Position numbers and translations under genes: made by a program. Of a stretch of 64,000 nucleotides of DNA, positions 21,673 to 31,740 are shown in pieces. Origin of the DNA: Lunularia cruciata (lineage: Eukaryota; Streptophyta; Marchantiopsida; Lunulariales; Lunulariaceae). Position 1 is the first letter of the stretch, and each line of letters begins with the position of its first letter. The stretch lies in assembly GCA_948567375.1 (NCBI GenBank), contig OX419755.1:30447001-30511000 (forward strand), read 5' to 3'. The notes beneath the pieces were generated by a model. It ran no database searches and had not been told where the DNA came from. It saw nothing but the letters and a program-made list of their open reading frames with translations.

Positions 21673-23616
21673 ATGATAAGTAATTTTCCATTGCCATCAA
21701 GAAGTCGTCCTATAGGAGATCATGGGAAGTGAAGTGTAGTCAAAGACGCACTGGTGTGTAGAGAGGAAGTCAGGAGAGTAAGTCCAAGAATCAGTAGGAA
21801 GAGTAGCTCCCAACCTAGAGTAGAAGAGAGAAAGATGGGAGGTGGGAAGAAGAACTCTGAATTTATAGTGAGAAATCATGCAATTTGGAGGTTAGATGTG
21901 ATCACGAGAATCAAAGTCTTGAGTAGGCTTTGGATCACATTCTTGGCATGGAACTAGAACATTAGCTTTCTAGGGTTCATGAATGAGATCATCGAGAGTA
22001 AGTGTCTCAATGGCCCCAAGGAAGAAGAGAAGAGAGGAAATCTGGCTCAATGGACAGAGTCAGATTGGAGGTTAGTACTCAGAAGAGAGGCGGCTGATGA
22101 GCAAGGATCCACTTTCTTAGGGAAGGGAGAAGTAGTTGAAGAAACCCAAGAGGTGAGAGATGTCTTCTCTTCAAAATGCACAAAGAATGGCTACAAGGTC
22201 AAGAGTTGTAAGGACCCAATGAAGAGAGGCATTGTAGCAGCAATGATGGCTATCTTGAAGCCAGAGTGAACCACTTATATGATGAAACATCAAGCGGTAT
22301 TCTTCCACAAGATGTTTGCAGGGGAGAAAATCAATTAGGCAAAGTGATTTTATCAGCACACAAAGCAAATAGTGTGGAACTTGTGAGACAAGTTGCCTCC
22401 ATACTACATTGTGCCGTTTGGGACTAAACTTACTAAACGTGGCAGAAAGACACAAGATGGTGTTGCACTTCCACCTTGATTTGAGAAGAGATGGTGATGC
22501 AGAGGAGCAGCAATACATCTTGAAAATAAGGAGCAGTGATGAGTACAATGCACAGACGGAGCAGAGTGTGTAGTTGAAGGTGAACACTCCAAAGTCAAAG
22601 AAGAGGAGTCAACAAGGCAAAGAAGAAGAAGTGGCAATGAGACCTTGGAAGACGAGGAAAGTAAACTTGAGGAGAGACTTGGTGGTAATCGCATTGTCGG
22701 ACAAGGAGTCAGAAGGAGAAGCCAAGTGCAAGGAAGAAGACTCGGACAACGAGGAAGAACCCAAATTCATGTTGCAGAGTAGGGAAACAAGCAGCAAGAG
22801 TGAAGATGGAGAGGAGATGCAATCGGTACCCAAGAAGGATGAAGGAAAGATGGAAATAGAAGAAGAATGTAACCTGCATGCAGTAGAAGAAGTTCCAAAG
22901 CAAGAGGAGAAGAGGGCGACCATTCAACAAGAAGTTTGCTCTAGAAGGAAGGTGAAGTATGAAGCAGGACCAAGTAAGGTAAGAGAAGTGGAGAATGGAA
23001 GTTTGGGGAGCAAAGAATCCATCCCAATAAGGCAATTGGAGCTGAGAAGGCAAGTGTCAAGTGAAGAAGAGGCAAAGAGGGAAAGAAGTCCGCAAGTCAA
23101 GGTAAACCCAAGTGGAGGAGTAGAGTATTTGCATGATGTTGTGTGCCCACTATTGACAAAGTTGGAGCAAAAGAAGGAGAAGCAGTCAAAATGTCTGGGG
23201 GTGAAGACTGTGTTGCAAGTGTTAGCATGATTAGAAGAAGAGAACTTGGAGTTGAAGAATAGTGTAATCCAGGTGAGAAGGAGAGGAAAGTACTACAAGT
23301 AGATGCAGTAGTAGAAAATCAGGTAATTGAAAACTTAAAGAAGGAAGTGGGGAGTAGAGAGAGAATAATAGGGCAGAATGTCATAGCAAGGGAAAGGTAG
23401 ATAGCAGAGTATAAATTTTGAAACAACGATTTTCTGATTCTTAATTAGAAATTATTCATGCTATGGCAAGAGTAGCAGAGAAGGAGCAAGAGCTTGATAG
23501 AGTGATGGAGAGTGTAGAAGAAAAGAAGCAGCTCTGGCAAAGGGAGTTGATAGTGAGGTATAGAGAAGAAGAAAGACTAAGAAAGATACTTTGTAATTTG
23601 GAGGAGAAGATTGTTC
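21673..23616 (+). pseudogene. Family B protein of B-delta, part 1
   Basis: Starts at ATG 21673 (MISNFPLPSRSRPIG). The N-terminal blocks (KKNSEFIVRNHAIWRLDVI, LSRLWITFLAWN, CLNGPKEEEKRGN), the KHQAVFFHKMFAGEKIN block, the acidic middle (22574-22900) and the first part of the coiled coil (23100-23616) are all present. Stops interrupt it, for example TGA at about 22385 where B-gamma has CGA (Arg), typical of CpG decay. The frame continues after A1 at 39159. Confidence 0.8.
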
Positions 23617-24228
23617 TGTAACACCCATTTGTGCATGTGTGTCGTATTGTGATATTTAGCTTGGTATTACAAGTACTTAAGAGATATTATTTATATAGAG
23701 ATAAAGGATGGTTCTATATTAGTCATAGTTAGCTAAAATTAGTCATAGCTAAGATAGAGGGGACCTTACTTTAGAGGAAGTAGAAAAGATGAGCACCACT
23801 ATTTTGGATTCTAGTGTGTTGACTTGGTATTATTTCTAGGTGTTTGGCTTTGAGAAAAGAGTTGAGAACTCTTGAGCCCGCAAGCCTTTTTGTTTTGGAT
23901 TCTTCTTTAGTCCAAGGAAAGCCCATGTGAAGGAATCCTTGACTTAGTGGTTAGGTCAAGATAAGACCACATGCTTAGGGGAATATGCCCATGTGAATGG
24001 ATATTCCTTTCTACTTTTTGACTTTACTTGACTTTTAGTCTAGTAACTTGAGTTACTATGGTAATTAGTAACTTTGGTACGTAAATATTTCACAAGTATA
24101 TAAACAAGGGGTGAGGAGGTACTCATCATCCTTTCATTTGCAACTATCTCTCTCTCATTGAGTTCTCTAGTGAGCAATGTCTTGAGTCTTGGAGTGTTAG
24201 CCTTGGAGGAGTATGATGGAGTTGGGGT
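23617..24228 (+). mobile_element. A1 5' LTR, truncated at its 3' end
   Basis: TGTAACACCC to ...GATGGAGTTGGGGTT; the last ~75 bp of the LTR are gone. TATA box at 24097-24104. The LTR joins directly to the sequence around TTAGT, where B-zeta inserted, so the LTR-to-leader deletion predates that insertion. Confidence 0.88.
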
Positions 24229-24233
24229 TTAGT

Positions 24234-25951
24234 CACAATCAATCATAATCACATAATCACCATAATCACAACTCCATCAACTTTTTCCAAACAATCTTGA
24301 TTGTGATGATTTAGGCTCTCCCAAAAATGGCACTTCATTGCAAAACAACTTCGCCTCAGAATTGTGTTCCACCCCTCCACTGAAGGCACAACTTCCTTGA
24401 TCAAAATTGCTTCACATCAACTTTGCACTTCACTCACAAATGCAGAATACTACCAACACTACAATTCCTCTTAGATTTGTCAAGGCATTGCTTCAATTGC
24501 ACTTCACTTAGGATCAAACACACAGTTTGAAGATCAAGGCTGTGGAATCCAACATCCAACAAGCACACTGAATTGCACTTTGAATTTCTTCAAACACTCA
24601 CAAACACAATCACAAAGTTGATACTCGGAATCAAGCTCAAGCGACGAGCACTGCTTCAGAGCACTTTGCTTTATCTATTCTCAAAAATAATGAGCACTGA
24701 ACAACATCTGACTGTGAATGCCACTCTTAAATAGTGAATCAATTGACAGTTATCTTCCTAATGTACCTCCTCCTAACAACTCTACAAACCTGTAGATCTC
24801 ATATGACAATGCAACCTTTCATGTCTGTCTCTTCAAATCTCAAATCGGTTTCTACTCCGATCCGATGTCTACTTTGTCTTTGGCTTTCAAACCCAAACCC
24901 GAAGTAACTTTACTTCCTACTGCTCTGTCTTTGGGCTTCACAAATCCTAATTCCTCCACTAATTCTAACATTTCTCCTTTCTGATATGAAATTCCTATCA
25001 TAGTTAAGCCTTCTAAATCTCTATCTCCCGATCCACTCTTCTCTAAAGTATCAAATGTCAAATCTGAAGACACTTGCATTCCTATCTCTCTTACCTTGGG
25101 TTTAACTACTATCAATTCCTTTACTAATTCTATTGTGTCATCATCAAGAATTGTAATTGAAACCATGAATACACTATCTACACCTTCAATTTGTAACCCA
25201 CTTTCCCCTAATCACTCATGTTACTAACCCAAAGACACTTACTGTCTGATCCTACACTTTGGGTTTATTCACTACTGCTACTTCTCCTTCAATTCATGTT
25301 CTATTTTCAATTAGAACTAAAATTGAAGTCATGGGTATTCTAACTATCTTCTTTCCCTTCTCTAACTTCCTCTGATCCCTCCCGCAAGACTCCCCAAGTC
25401 ACCTTCACCGCACTCTGAGGTCCAACTACCTCAGATTTAGTCATCTTCATCTTGAGGCAAAGTCTTTAGACCCGAAGTCATGTAAACCCGAAGTCTGAAA
25501 TACGAATCACATTGACCCGAAGAGCCTCAACCCAAAGTACATCTACTCTCAAAACTTCAAATGCTTGTAACTTCTTCTACAGACCTTCAAACTTTGCGAT
25601 TTTGGTGGCAATGGAGAGCTCTAGACAAGATGCTTGTAACAAGATATAGCACGCTTGATTTGAAATTGTGGTCACTGAGATATGGCCCCCGCAAGAATCC
25701 TCACCTATAACCTTCATTCCTGATCAGATTCCTTCGGCATCTGATCCAAGTTTTTCCCTCCTCTGACACGAAGTAAGCTTCTTCGGGTTTGATCTAGTCC
25801 GAATCTTTCTTCCTCTTATATGAAGTTGACTTCCTTGGGTCTGATCAAAACACAAGTTTCCACTCATTTCTTCTCCATTTGGTTTCAATTTGGTTTCAAC
25901 AAGTCACTTCTTCTTCAAATCTCGTCCAAAATGAAAAATGTGTGTACCACA
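24234..25951 (-). mobile_element. Deleted B-family copy B-zeta, TSD TTAGT
   Basis: The right edge is the reverse of TGTGGTACACACATTTTTCA, ending at 25951. TTAGT follows (25952-25956) and also precedes the left edge (24229-24233). The left edge starts CACAATCAATC and not the canonical TGTGACAACCCGG, so the 3' terminus is truncated or replaced. Only 1.7 kb: 3' region, C-terminal coding (24852-25166, minus strand, ending KVDIGSE), then divergent sequence (25170-25900) with scattered 'cccgaag' motifs as in B 5' UTRs. The N-terminal and coiled-coil coding is absent. Confidence 0.72.
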
Positions 25952-26203
25952 TTAGTTCTCAAGATTAGTGATGGAGATAATCTTTCAACTTATGGATAAA
26001 CTATCCATGAGGGTTCAATTAATATGCACTCTAGGATTTGATGTTGCTATAGAAATCTTGGAGCAACCTGAACCTTTTGTGTTCCCTAGGGTGGATTACT
26101 CTCAAATGGTGTTAGTCATGTATATACTCTATTAGTTATAGAGTGAGAAAAAAAAAGGAAAAAAAAATATTTTGAGAGAAAAGAAAGATAGTGAGAGGTT
26201 AAG

Positions 26204-26757
26204 ATGGGGAAACTTCCGGTTTTCTTTGGCAAGGATGGAGAAGATGTGGAGGCCTTTGTGAGAGACTTCAAGAGAGCTTGCATAGGAAACAATGAGAGGA
26301 GGAAGAATGAGTGGGCCTCATTATAACCAGATTTCTTTGAGGATGCAGCACTTACATGGTATGAGTCAGAATACCAAAAGAGAGAGAAGCGAGATGGGGA
26401 AGAGGAGTCTTGGGAGACTTTGACTTCACCACTGATTGAGAACTTTCTTCCTGATGAGAGTTATGAGAGATTGATGAGTGAGGTAACATTTCTCAAGCAA
26501 GGAGATGGAGAGAAAGTGAGAGTCTATATGGAAAGAGTGGAAAAGTTAGAGTCCAGATTTTGCATAGTCTTGAGGAAGAGTGGGGATGATGTGGAGACTA
26601 CAATGATTGGCATAGGGGCCATGCTCACCAAGAATTTTGTAGGAGGGTTGAGACCACAAATTAGAAGCAAGGTGAGATATGAGAAACCTTCTTCCAAGGT
26701 TGAAGCTATCAAGATCACAATTCGTATGGAGGAGAGTTTGGAAGGAGATGAGAGGAT
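26204..26757 (+). pseudogene. gag: A1 gag, N-terminal part
   Basis: Starts MGKLPVFFGKDGEDVEAFVRDF at 26204. WYESEYQKRE, ENFLPDESYERLMSEVTF, VRVYMERVEKLESRF and GGLRPQIRSKVRYEKPSS follow in the usual gag order. One in-frame stop (TAA in 'cattataaccag', about 26325) replaces a codon that is open in A0. A 1-nt deletion at about 26755 ('gagaggattt' versus 'gagagtgattt' in A2 and A3) shifts the frame into the pol frame that starts at 26758. Gag and pol were therefore one polyprotein in the ancestor. Confidence 0.85.
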
Positions 26758-29700
26758 TTGGTGGTGAAGGAGGTTGTGCATCCTCCTCAAGGCTACAAGT
26801 ATGGTGGAACTTCTGATACTTTGGTGACAAGGGTTGCACCACAAGTAGTAGTTGCTCCAATTCTCACACCTCCACCAAAGGATCCACTTCAAACTATCAC
26901 AGAACAACTTGCGGATCTCAAGATCAATGTAATGCAACTATGGGAAAAGAGAGAGGTGGATCAAAATATAGGGAGAGGGCCTTGGAGTTATGGAAACTAT
27001 CCATATAGAGGAGGTCAACTAGCCAACAATTTCAATAATAGAAATTGTTTTGGTTGTGGAGGAAGAGGCCATATCCAAAGAAATTGCCCAAATTCCACTT
27101 ACCATGGAGGAAGGGGTTATGAGGGAGCCAATAGAGGGAAAGAAGGTTGTAGTGAAACCCAAGTGGCTCCTAATCCAAACAAAGGTAAGGGGATAGCATC
27201 CATAGATGTGGTGGAGAGCAAGTATGAGAAGGGAGAGTGGTCAAACTCCAAGAGTCTTAATTTGGAGCTTTTGGCACAAAAGAAGAAGAGAGCTTGTTTT
27301 GCAGAGGATGTTCACTCGTCTCAAGGATTTACTCCAAGCAAGGATACTCCTATGGCTACTAGGAGCACTTGCACCTCAACACCATCAACAACAAAGACTC
27401 CAAGGAAGAAGTTGGAGATGGAGGATTTCTTGATTTCAAAGCAACAATGGAACTACAATGTGTTGGAGGATGTTGGTAGTCACAAGGCTAACATCACAGT
27501 GGGCCAATTGATTGCTCTGAACCCTACCTTGAGTAAGGAGCTTAGAGGTGGTTTGAGTTCTACAAGGAGCAAGAAGAAGAAGAAGGTAAAAGCTCTTGTA
27601 TCAATGGGAGTGGTGGATGCCAAGCCAGCACCATGGGAGGCTTGTGAATATGCCTCCAAGATTGATGTGAGAGTGAATGGTCACAACATCAAGGATGCAT
27701 TGGTTGATGGAGGATCAGCAATAAATGCCATGTCAGAAAGGTTGATGAAGAAGTTGGGTATGATACCCTCAAGACCTTCAACATTTGTGGTGAGCATGGC
27801 AAACAAGCAACAAGTTAGACTAGTAGGGGTGATGGATAAAGTGGTAGTTTCAGTTATGGGAGTTCAAAATCTCATGACTTTCCAAGTCTTGAAGGATTCA
27901 AGCTATGACTTACTTCTTGGGAGGCCATGGTTGAGAGCAGCACGCACAACTGATAGATGGCACAAAGAGTACTTGAGGATTGGGCCATCAAACCATAGAG
28001 TCATAGTTCTTGTGACTAACACTACCAACACTTCACATTCAGATACACCATCTTCTGATTATTGGGAATCAGATTCCAAAGAAGGAGCTTCAGGTGTGGA
28101 CACAAGCATGGAAGAGGAGACTTCCACAGAGGAGGATGAATCTGAATCTGATTTAGATGTGTATCCCTTGTGTGCTATGGATTTTGCACCTAAGCTAGAG
28201 GTTTTGAAGGACCCAAAAAAATCACCATTGACACTTGAGGAGGTAGAGAGAAGGTTATCTACCCTCAAGTATGGCCCAAATGTTACCAAGGAGGAGAAGG
28301 TGAGATTTGAGGAAATTTTCTGCAAGTTCATCAATGTGTTTGCTTTTAGTTACAAGGATTTGAAGGAAGTCACCTTGGAGGAGCACAAGATAGAGGTGGA
28401 GTCACATGCAAGACCAATCCGCCAAAAGCAACGTCGCATTAGCCCACCAATATCTTTGGTTGTGAAGGAGGAGATTGATAAGCTCAAGGAGGCTGGATTT
28501 ATCTTTGAGGTGGAGAATTCAGAATGGGTGTCTCCAATTGTCATTGTGAAGAAAAAGAATGGCAAGCTTTGGATATGTGTGGATTACAAGAAGCTCAATG
28601 TTGTTACCAAAAAGGACAACTACCCATTGCCATCCATTGATGAGATCTTGGAGGAGGTTGCAGGTCATGAGAGGTACAGTTTTGGAGATGGTTATAGTGG
28701 ATACAACCAAATCAAGATTGCACCAAAGTATCAACAACTCACCACGTTCACCACACCTTGGAGAACTTACGCTTTCAAGGTCATGCCTTTTGGGCTTTGC
28801 AATGCTCCAACCACATTCCAACGGTTCATGAACAAGGTATTTGAACCTTTCATTGGGAAATTTGTGAGAGACTTCATTGATGACTTTTGTGTCTATGGGA
28901 GCAAGAAGGAGCACTTTGAGCACCTAATCAAAGTCTTGCAATGCTTGGATGAGGCAAATGCATCACTCAACCCAGAGAAGTGCATTTTTGGATGTGAAGA
29001 AGGTCTACTTTTGGGGCACATCATCTCCAAGGATGGAATAGCAGTTGATCTTGAGAAGGTGAGGAAAATCTCAGACCTTCCATTCCCTTCAAGCTTGACA
29101 AAGTTACGCCAATTCTTGGGGATGGTTGGGTACTATAGGAGGTTCATCTTCTCATTTTCCAACAAGGCTTATACATTGACCATCTACATGAAGAAGGGTG
29201 TAGATTACTTGGTGATTTTGGAAGACAAGGAGGCTCTCAAAGCTTTTGAGGAGCTCAAGCAATCCCTTGTTGTAGCTCCAATTCTTGCTAAACCTGATTG
29301 GAGTAAGCCTTTCATCCTCTACACTGATGCTTCTAATGTAGCTATAGGATGCACTCTTAGTCAATTAGACCAAGATGAGCATGATCATCCAATAGCTTAT
29401 GCTAGTAGGCAGATGGTTTCAGCAGAGAAGAACTACTCGGTCACGGAGAGAGAAGGGTTGGCAGTGATCTTTGGTCTCAAGAAGTTTAGACACTACTTGA
29501 TTGGAGGGAAAGCCACCATTGTCACGGATCACAAGGCTTTGAAGTACATCTTCAACAAGCCTAATGTTGAAGAGAGACTAGCAAGGTGGATGATACTCTT
29601 GTTTGAGTATGACAACACCATTGAGGATAGGCCAAGAAAGAAACATGCAAATGTTGATTTGTTATCTAGAGCCTATGATCATGATGGAGATGAGCCAGTG

Positions 29701-30357
29701 GATGATTCCTTCCCGGATGAGGAGCTCATGACAATCTCAGTCACTCAAGAGGTTCCAATGGAGTACAAGGAGATTGTGGATTTTGTGACAAGAGGTAACA
29801 ATCTAGAAAGGATGCATGCTAGGGAGAGGAAGGCCCTTGCAGCAAGATCTAGACCTTACACAATGGTGGAGGATATTCTTTTTCACCAAGGAGCAGATGG
29901 CCTTCTTCAAAGAGCAGTGGGTAAGGAAGAGTCTATTCTACTCATAAAGGAGTTTCATGAAGGTTTAGTATGTGGAGGACACTTTGCAGGAAAGGTGACT
30001 GCTTTCAAGATTCTAGATGCAGGTTACCATTGGAGAGGGATTTTCAAGGATTGTCTTGATTATTGCAAAACTTGTCATGTTTGTCAAGCTTTTGCTAGAA
30101 AGTCTACATCCACTCCACCACTTAGATCAATTCCATTGCTAGGACCTTTTGAGAAGTGGGGAATTGATTTTGTAGGTCCTCTCAATAGAACCCCAAGGAA
30201 CAATGGGTACATTGTGGTAGTTACTGATTACCTTACCAAGTGGGTTGAGGCTAGACCATCGAGGGACAAGAATGAAGATGAAGTGGGTAGATTTCTTTAT
30301 GAACGCATTATCCGTAGGTTTGGATGCCCTTTGGAGTTGGTTTTTGATAAAGGATGA
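26758..30357 (+). pseudogene. gag-pol: A1 polyprotein: gag C-terminus, protease, RT, RNase H, integrase
   Basis: 1199 codons open. CCHC knuckle C97-x2-C100-x4-H105-x4-C110. Protease LVDGGSAINAM with D317 (D-G-G where most aspartic proteases have D-S/T-G) and a LLLGRPWL segment. Acidic Ser/Glu linker near residues 445-470. RT with CVDYKKLN, MPFGLCNA and the F706-I-D-D box. RNase H with YTDAS (D857). Integrase zinc region with H1067, H1075, C1106, C1109; core GIDFVGPL (D1137) and LVFDKG (D1197). The frame stops at 30355-30357 where an Arg/Gly-type codon stood, leaving the catalytic core incomplete. No chromodomain. A non-chromoviral Ty3/gypsy; tRNA-Asp priming suggests the Athila/Tat side, which is inference. 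Confidence 0.9.
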
Positions 30358-31012
30358 GAGTTAACAGGAAGCATTACTACAGCCATGCTACAACATTTCT
30401 CTATCACACATAGATAAACTACATTTTATAAGCCAAATTCTAATGGCTTGGCAGAGAGAACCAATCAGACCTTGTGCATGATGTTGGCCAAAGATGCAAG
30501 AATGGAGGAGGCTAAACATCATTGAGACAAGAGGATTCATGCAGTTTTGTGGGAGTATAGGACAACCATGAAGACTTCCACCGGATATTCTCCATTTCAA
30601 TTGGTATATGGTATTGAGTCTACCTTACCTATTCACTTTGATCTTCCTACCTTCCAAAGCATTCATAGGAGATTGAAGAAAGCACAAGGTGGTGATGCAG
30701 AGAAGTCAAGGGAGGATCAACTCATGGAGTTGGAAGAGGCAAGAGCTGTTTCTATGGTTCAAGTGGAGCAAGCCCAAATGAAACAAAAGGAGAGCTATGA
30801 CAAGAGGCATGGCAAGAAGAAGGTGGAGCCTTTCAAAGAAGGTGATTGGGTAATGTTGTTTGATTCCATTCGATTCAAGAGAGTGCAAAAGAAGTTTTTG
30901 CCTACGTACTTTGGACCTTTCATAGTGGAGAAGGTGTGGAACAATTACACCTATGATCTCAAGGAGTTGGGAGGAAGACACTTTGATAGGATTAACCATG
31001 ATTAGTTGAAGA
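30358..31012 (+). pseudogene. A1 integrase C-terminal portion
   Basis: Continues the polyprotein frame after the stop, with further stops at about 30415 and 30525. Motifs: SNGLAERTNQTLC (containing the core Glu region), HAVLWEYRTTMKTSTGYSPF, YDKRHGKKKVEPFKEGDWVM, and FGPFIVEKVWNNYTYDLKEL (the GPY/F module). It ends at about 31012, followed by a short non-coding stretch and the polypurine tract. Confidence 0.85.
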
Positions 31013-31062
31013 TGTACCATAGAAAGTAGAGAGACCTTCACTTTGAGGACAAAGTGAAAACT

Positions 31063-31077
31063 TAGTCCGGGGGTAAA
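31063..31077 (+). other. Polypurine tract of A1
   Basis: A GGGGGTAAA-type tract immediately before TGTAACACCC at 31078. The same tract lies in reverse next to the A2 3' LTR (31691-31705). It primes plus-strand DNA synthesis in this class. Confidence 0.65.
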
Positions 31078-31138
31078 TGTAACACCCATTTGTGCATGTG
31101 TGTGGTATTGTGATATTTGGCTTGGTATTACAAGTACT
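31078..31138 (+). mobile_element. A1 3' LTR, first 61 bp
   Basis: TGTAACACCC to ...ACAAGTACT, then an abrupt switch to reverse LTR sequence of A2. ACT is shared at the junction. The rest of this LTR reappears at 38805-39158, minus about 270 bp lost at the join. Confidence 0.85.
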
Positions 31139-31690
31139 AGAGGACTCAATGAGAGACAGATAGTTGCAAATGAAAGGATGATCAGTACCTCCTCACCCCT
31201 TGTTTATATACTTGTGAAATAGTTACATACCAAAGTTACTAATTACCATAGTAACTCAAGTTACTAGACTAAAAGTCAAGTAAAGTCAAAAAGTAGAAAG
31301 GAATATCCATTCACATGGGCATATTCCCCTAAGCATGTGGTCTTATCTTGACCCAACCACTAAGTCAAGGATTCCTTCACATGGGCTATCCTTGGACTAA
31401 AGAAGAATCCAAAACAAAAAGGCTTGCGGGCCCAAGAGTTCTCAACTCTTTCCTCAAAGCCAAACACCTAGGAATAATACCAAGTCAACACACAAGAATC
31501 CAAAATAGTGGTGCTCATCTTTTCTACTTCCTCTAAAGTAAGGTCCCCTCTATCTTAGCTATGACTAACTTTAGCTAACAATGACTAATATAGAACCATC
31601 CTTTATCTCTATATAAATAATATCTCTTAAGAACTTGTAATATCCAGCTAAATATCACAATATCACACACATGCACAAATGGGTGTTACA
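31139..31690 (-). mobile_element. A2 3' LTR, truncated
   Basis: Reverse family A LTR ending GGGTGTTACA at 31690. The outer part that should reach TGTGAGCCGG is missing. TATA box in reverse near 31203-31210. Confidence 0.88.
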
Positions 31691-31740
31691 TTTACCCCCA
31701 GACTAAGTTTTCACTTTGTCCTCCAAGTGAAGGTCTCTCT

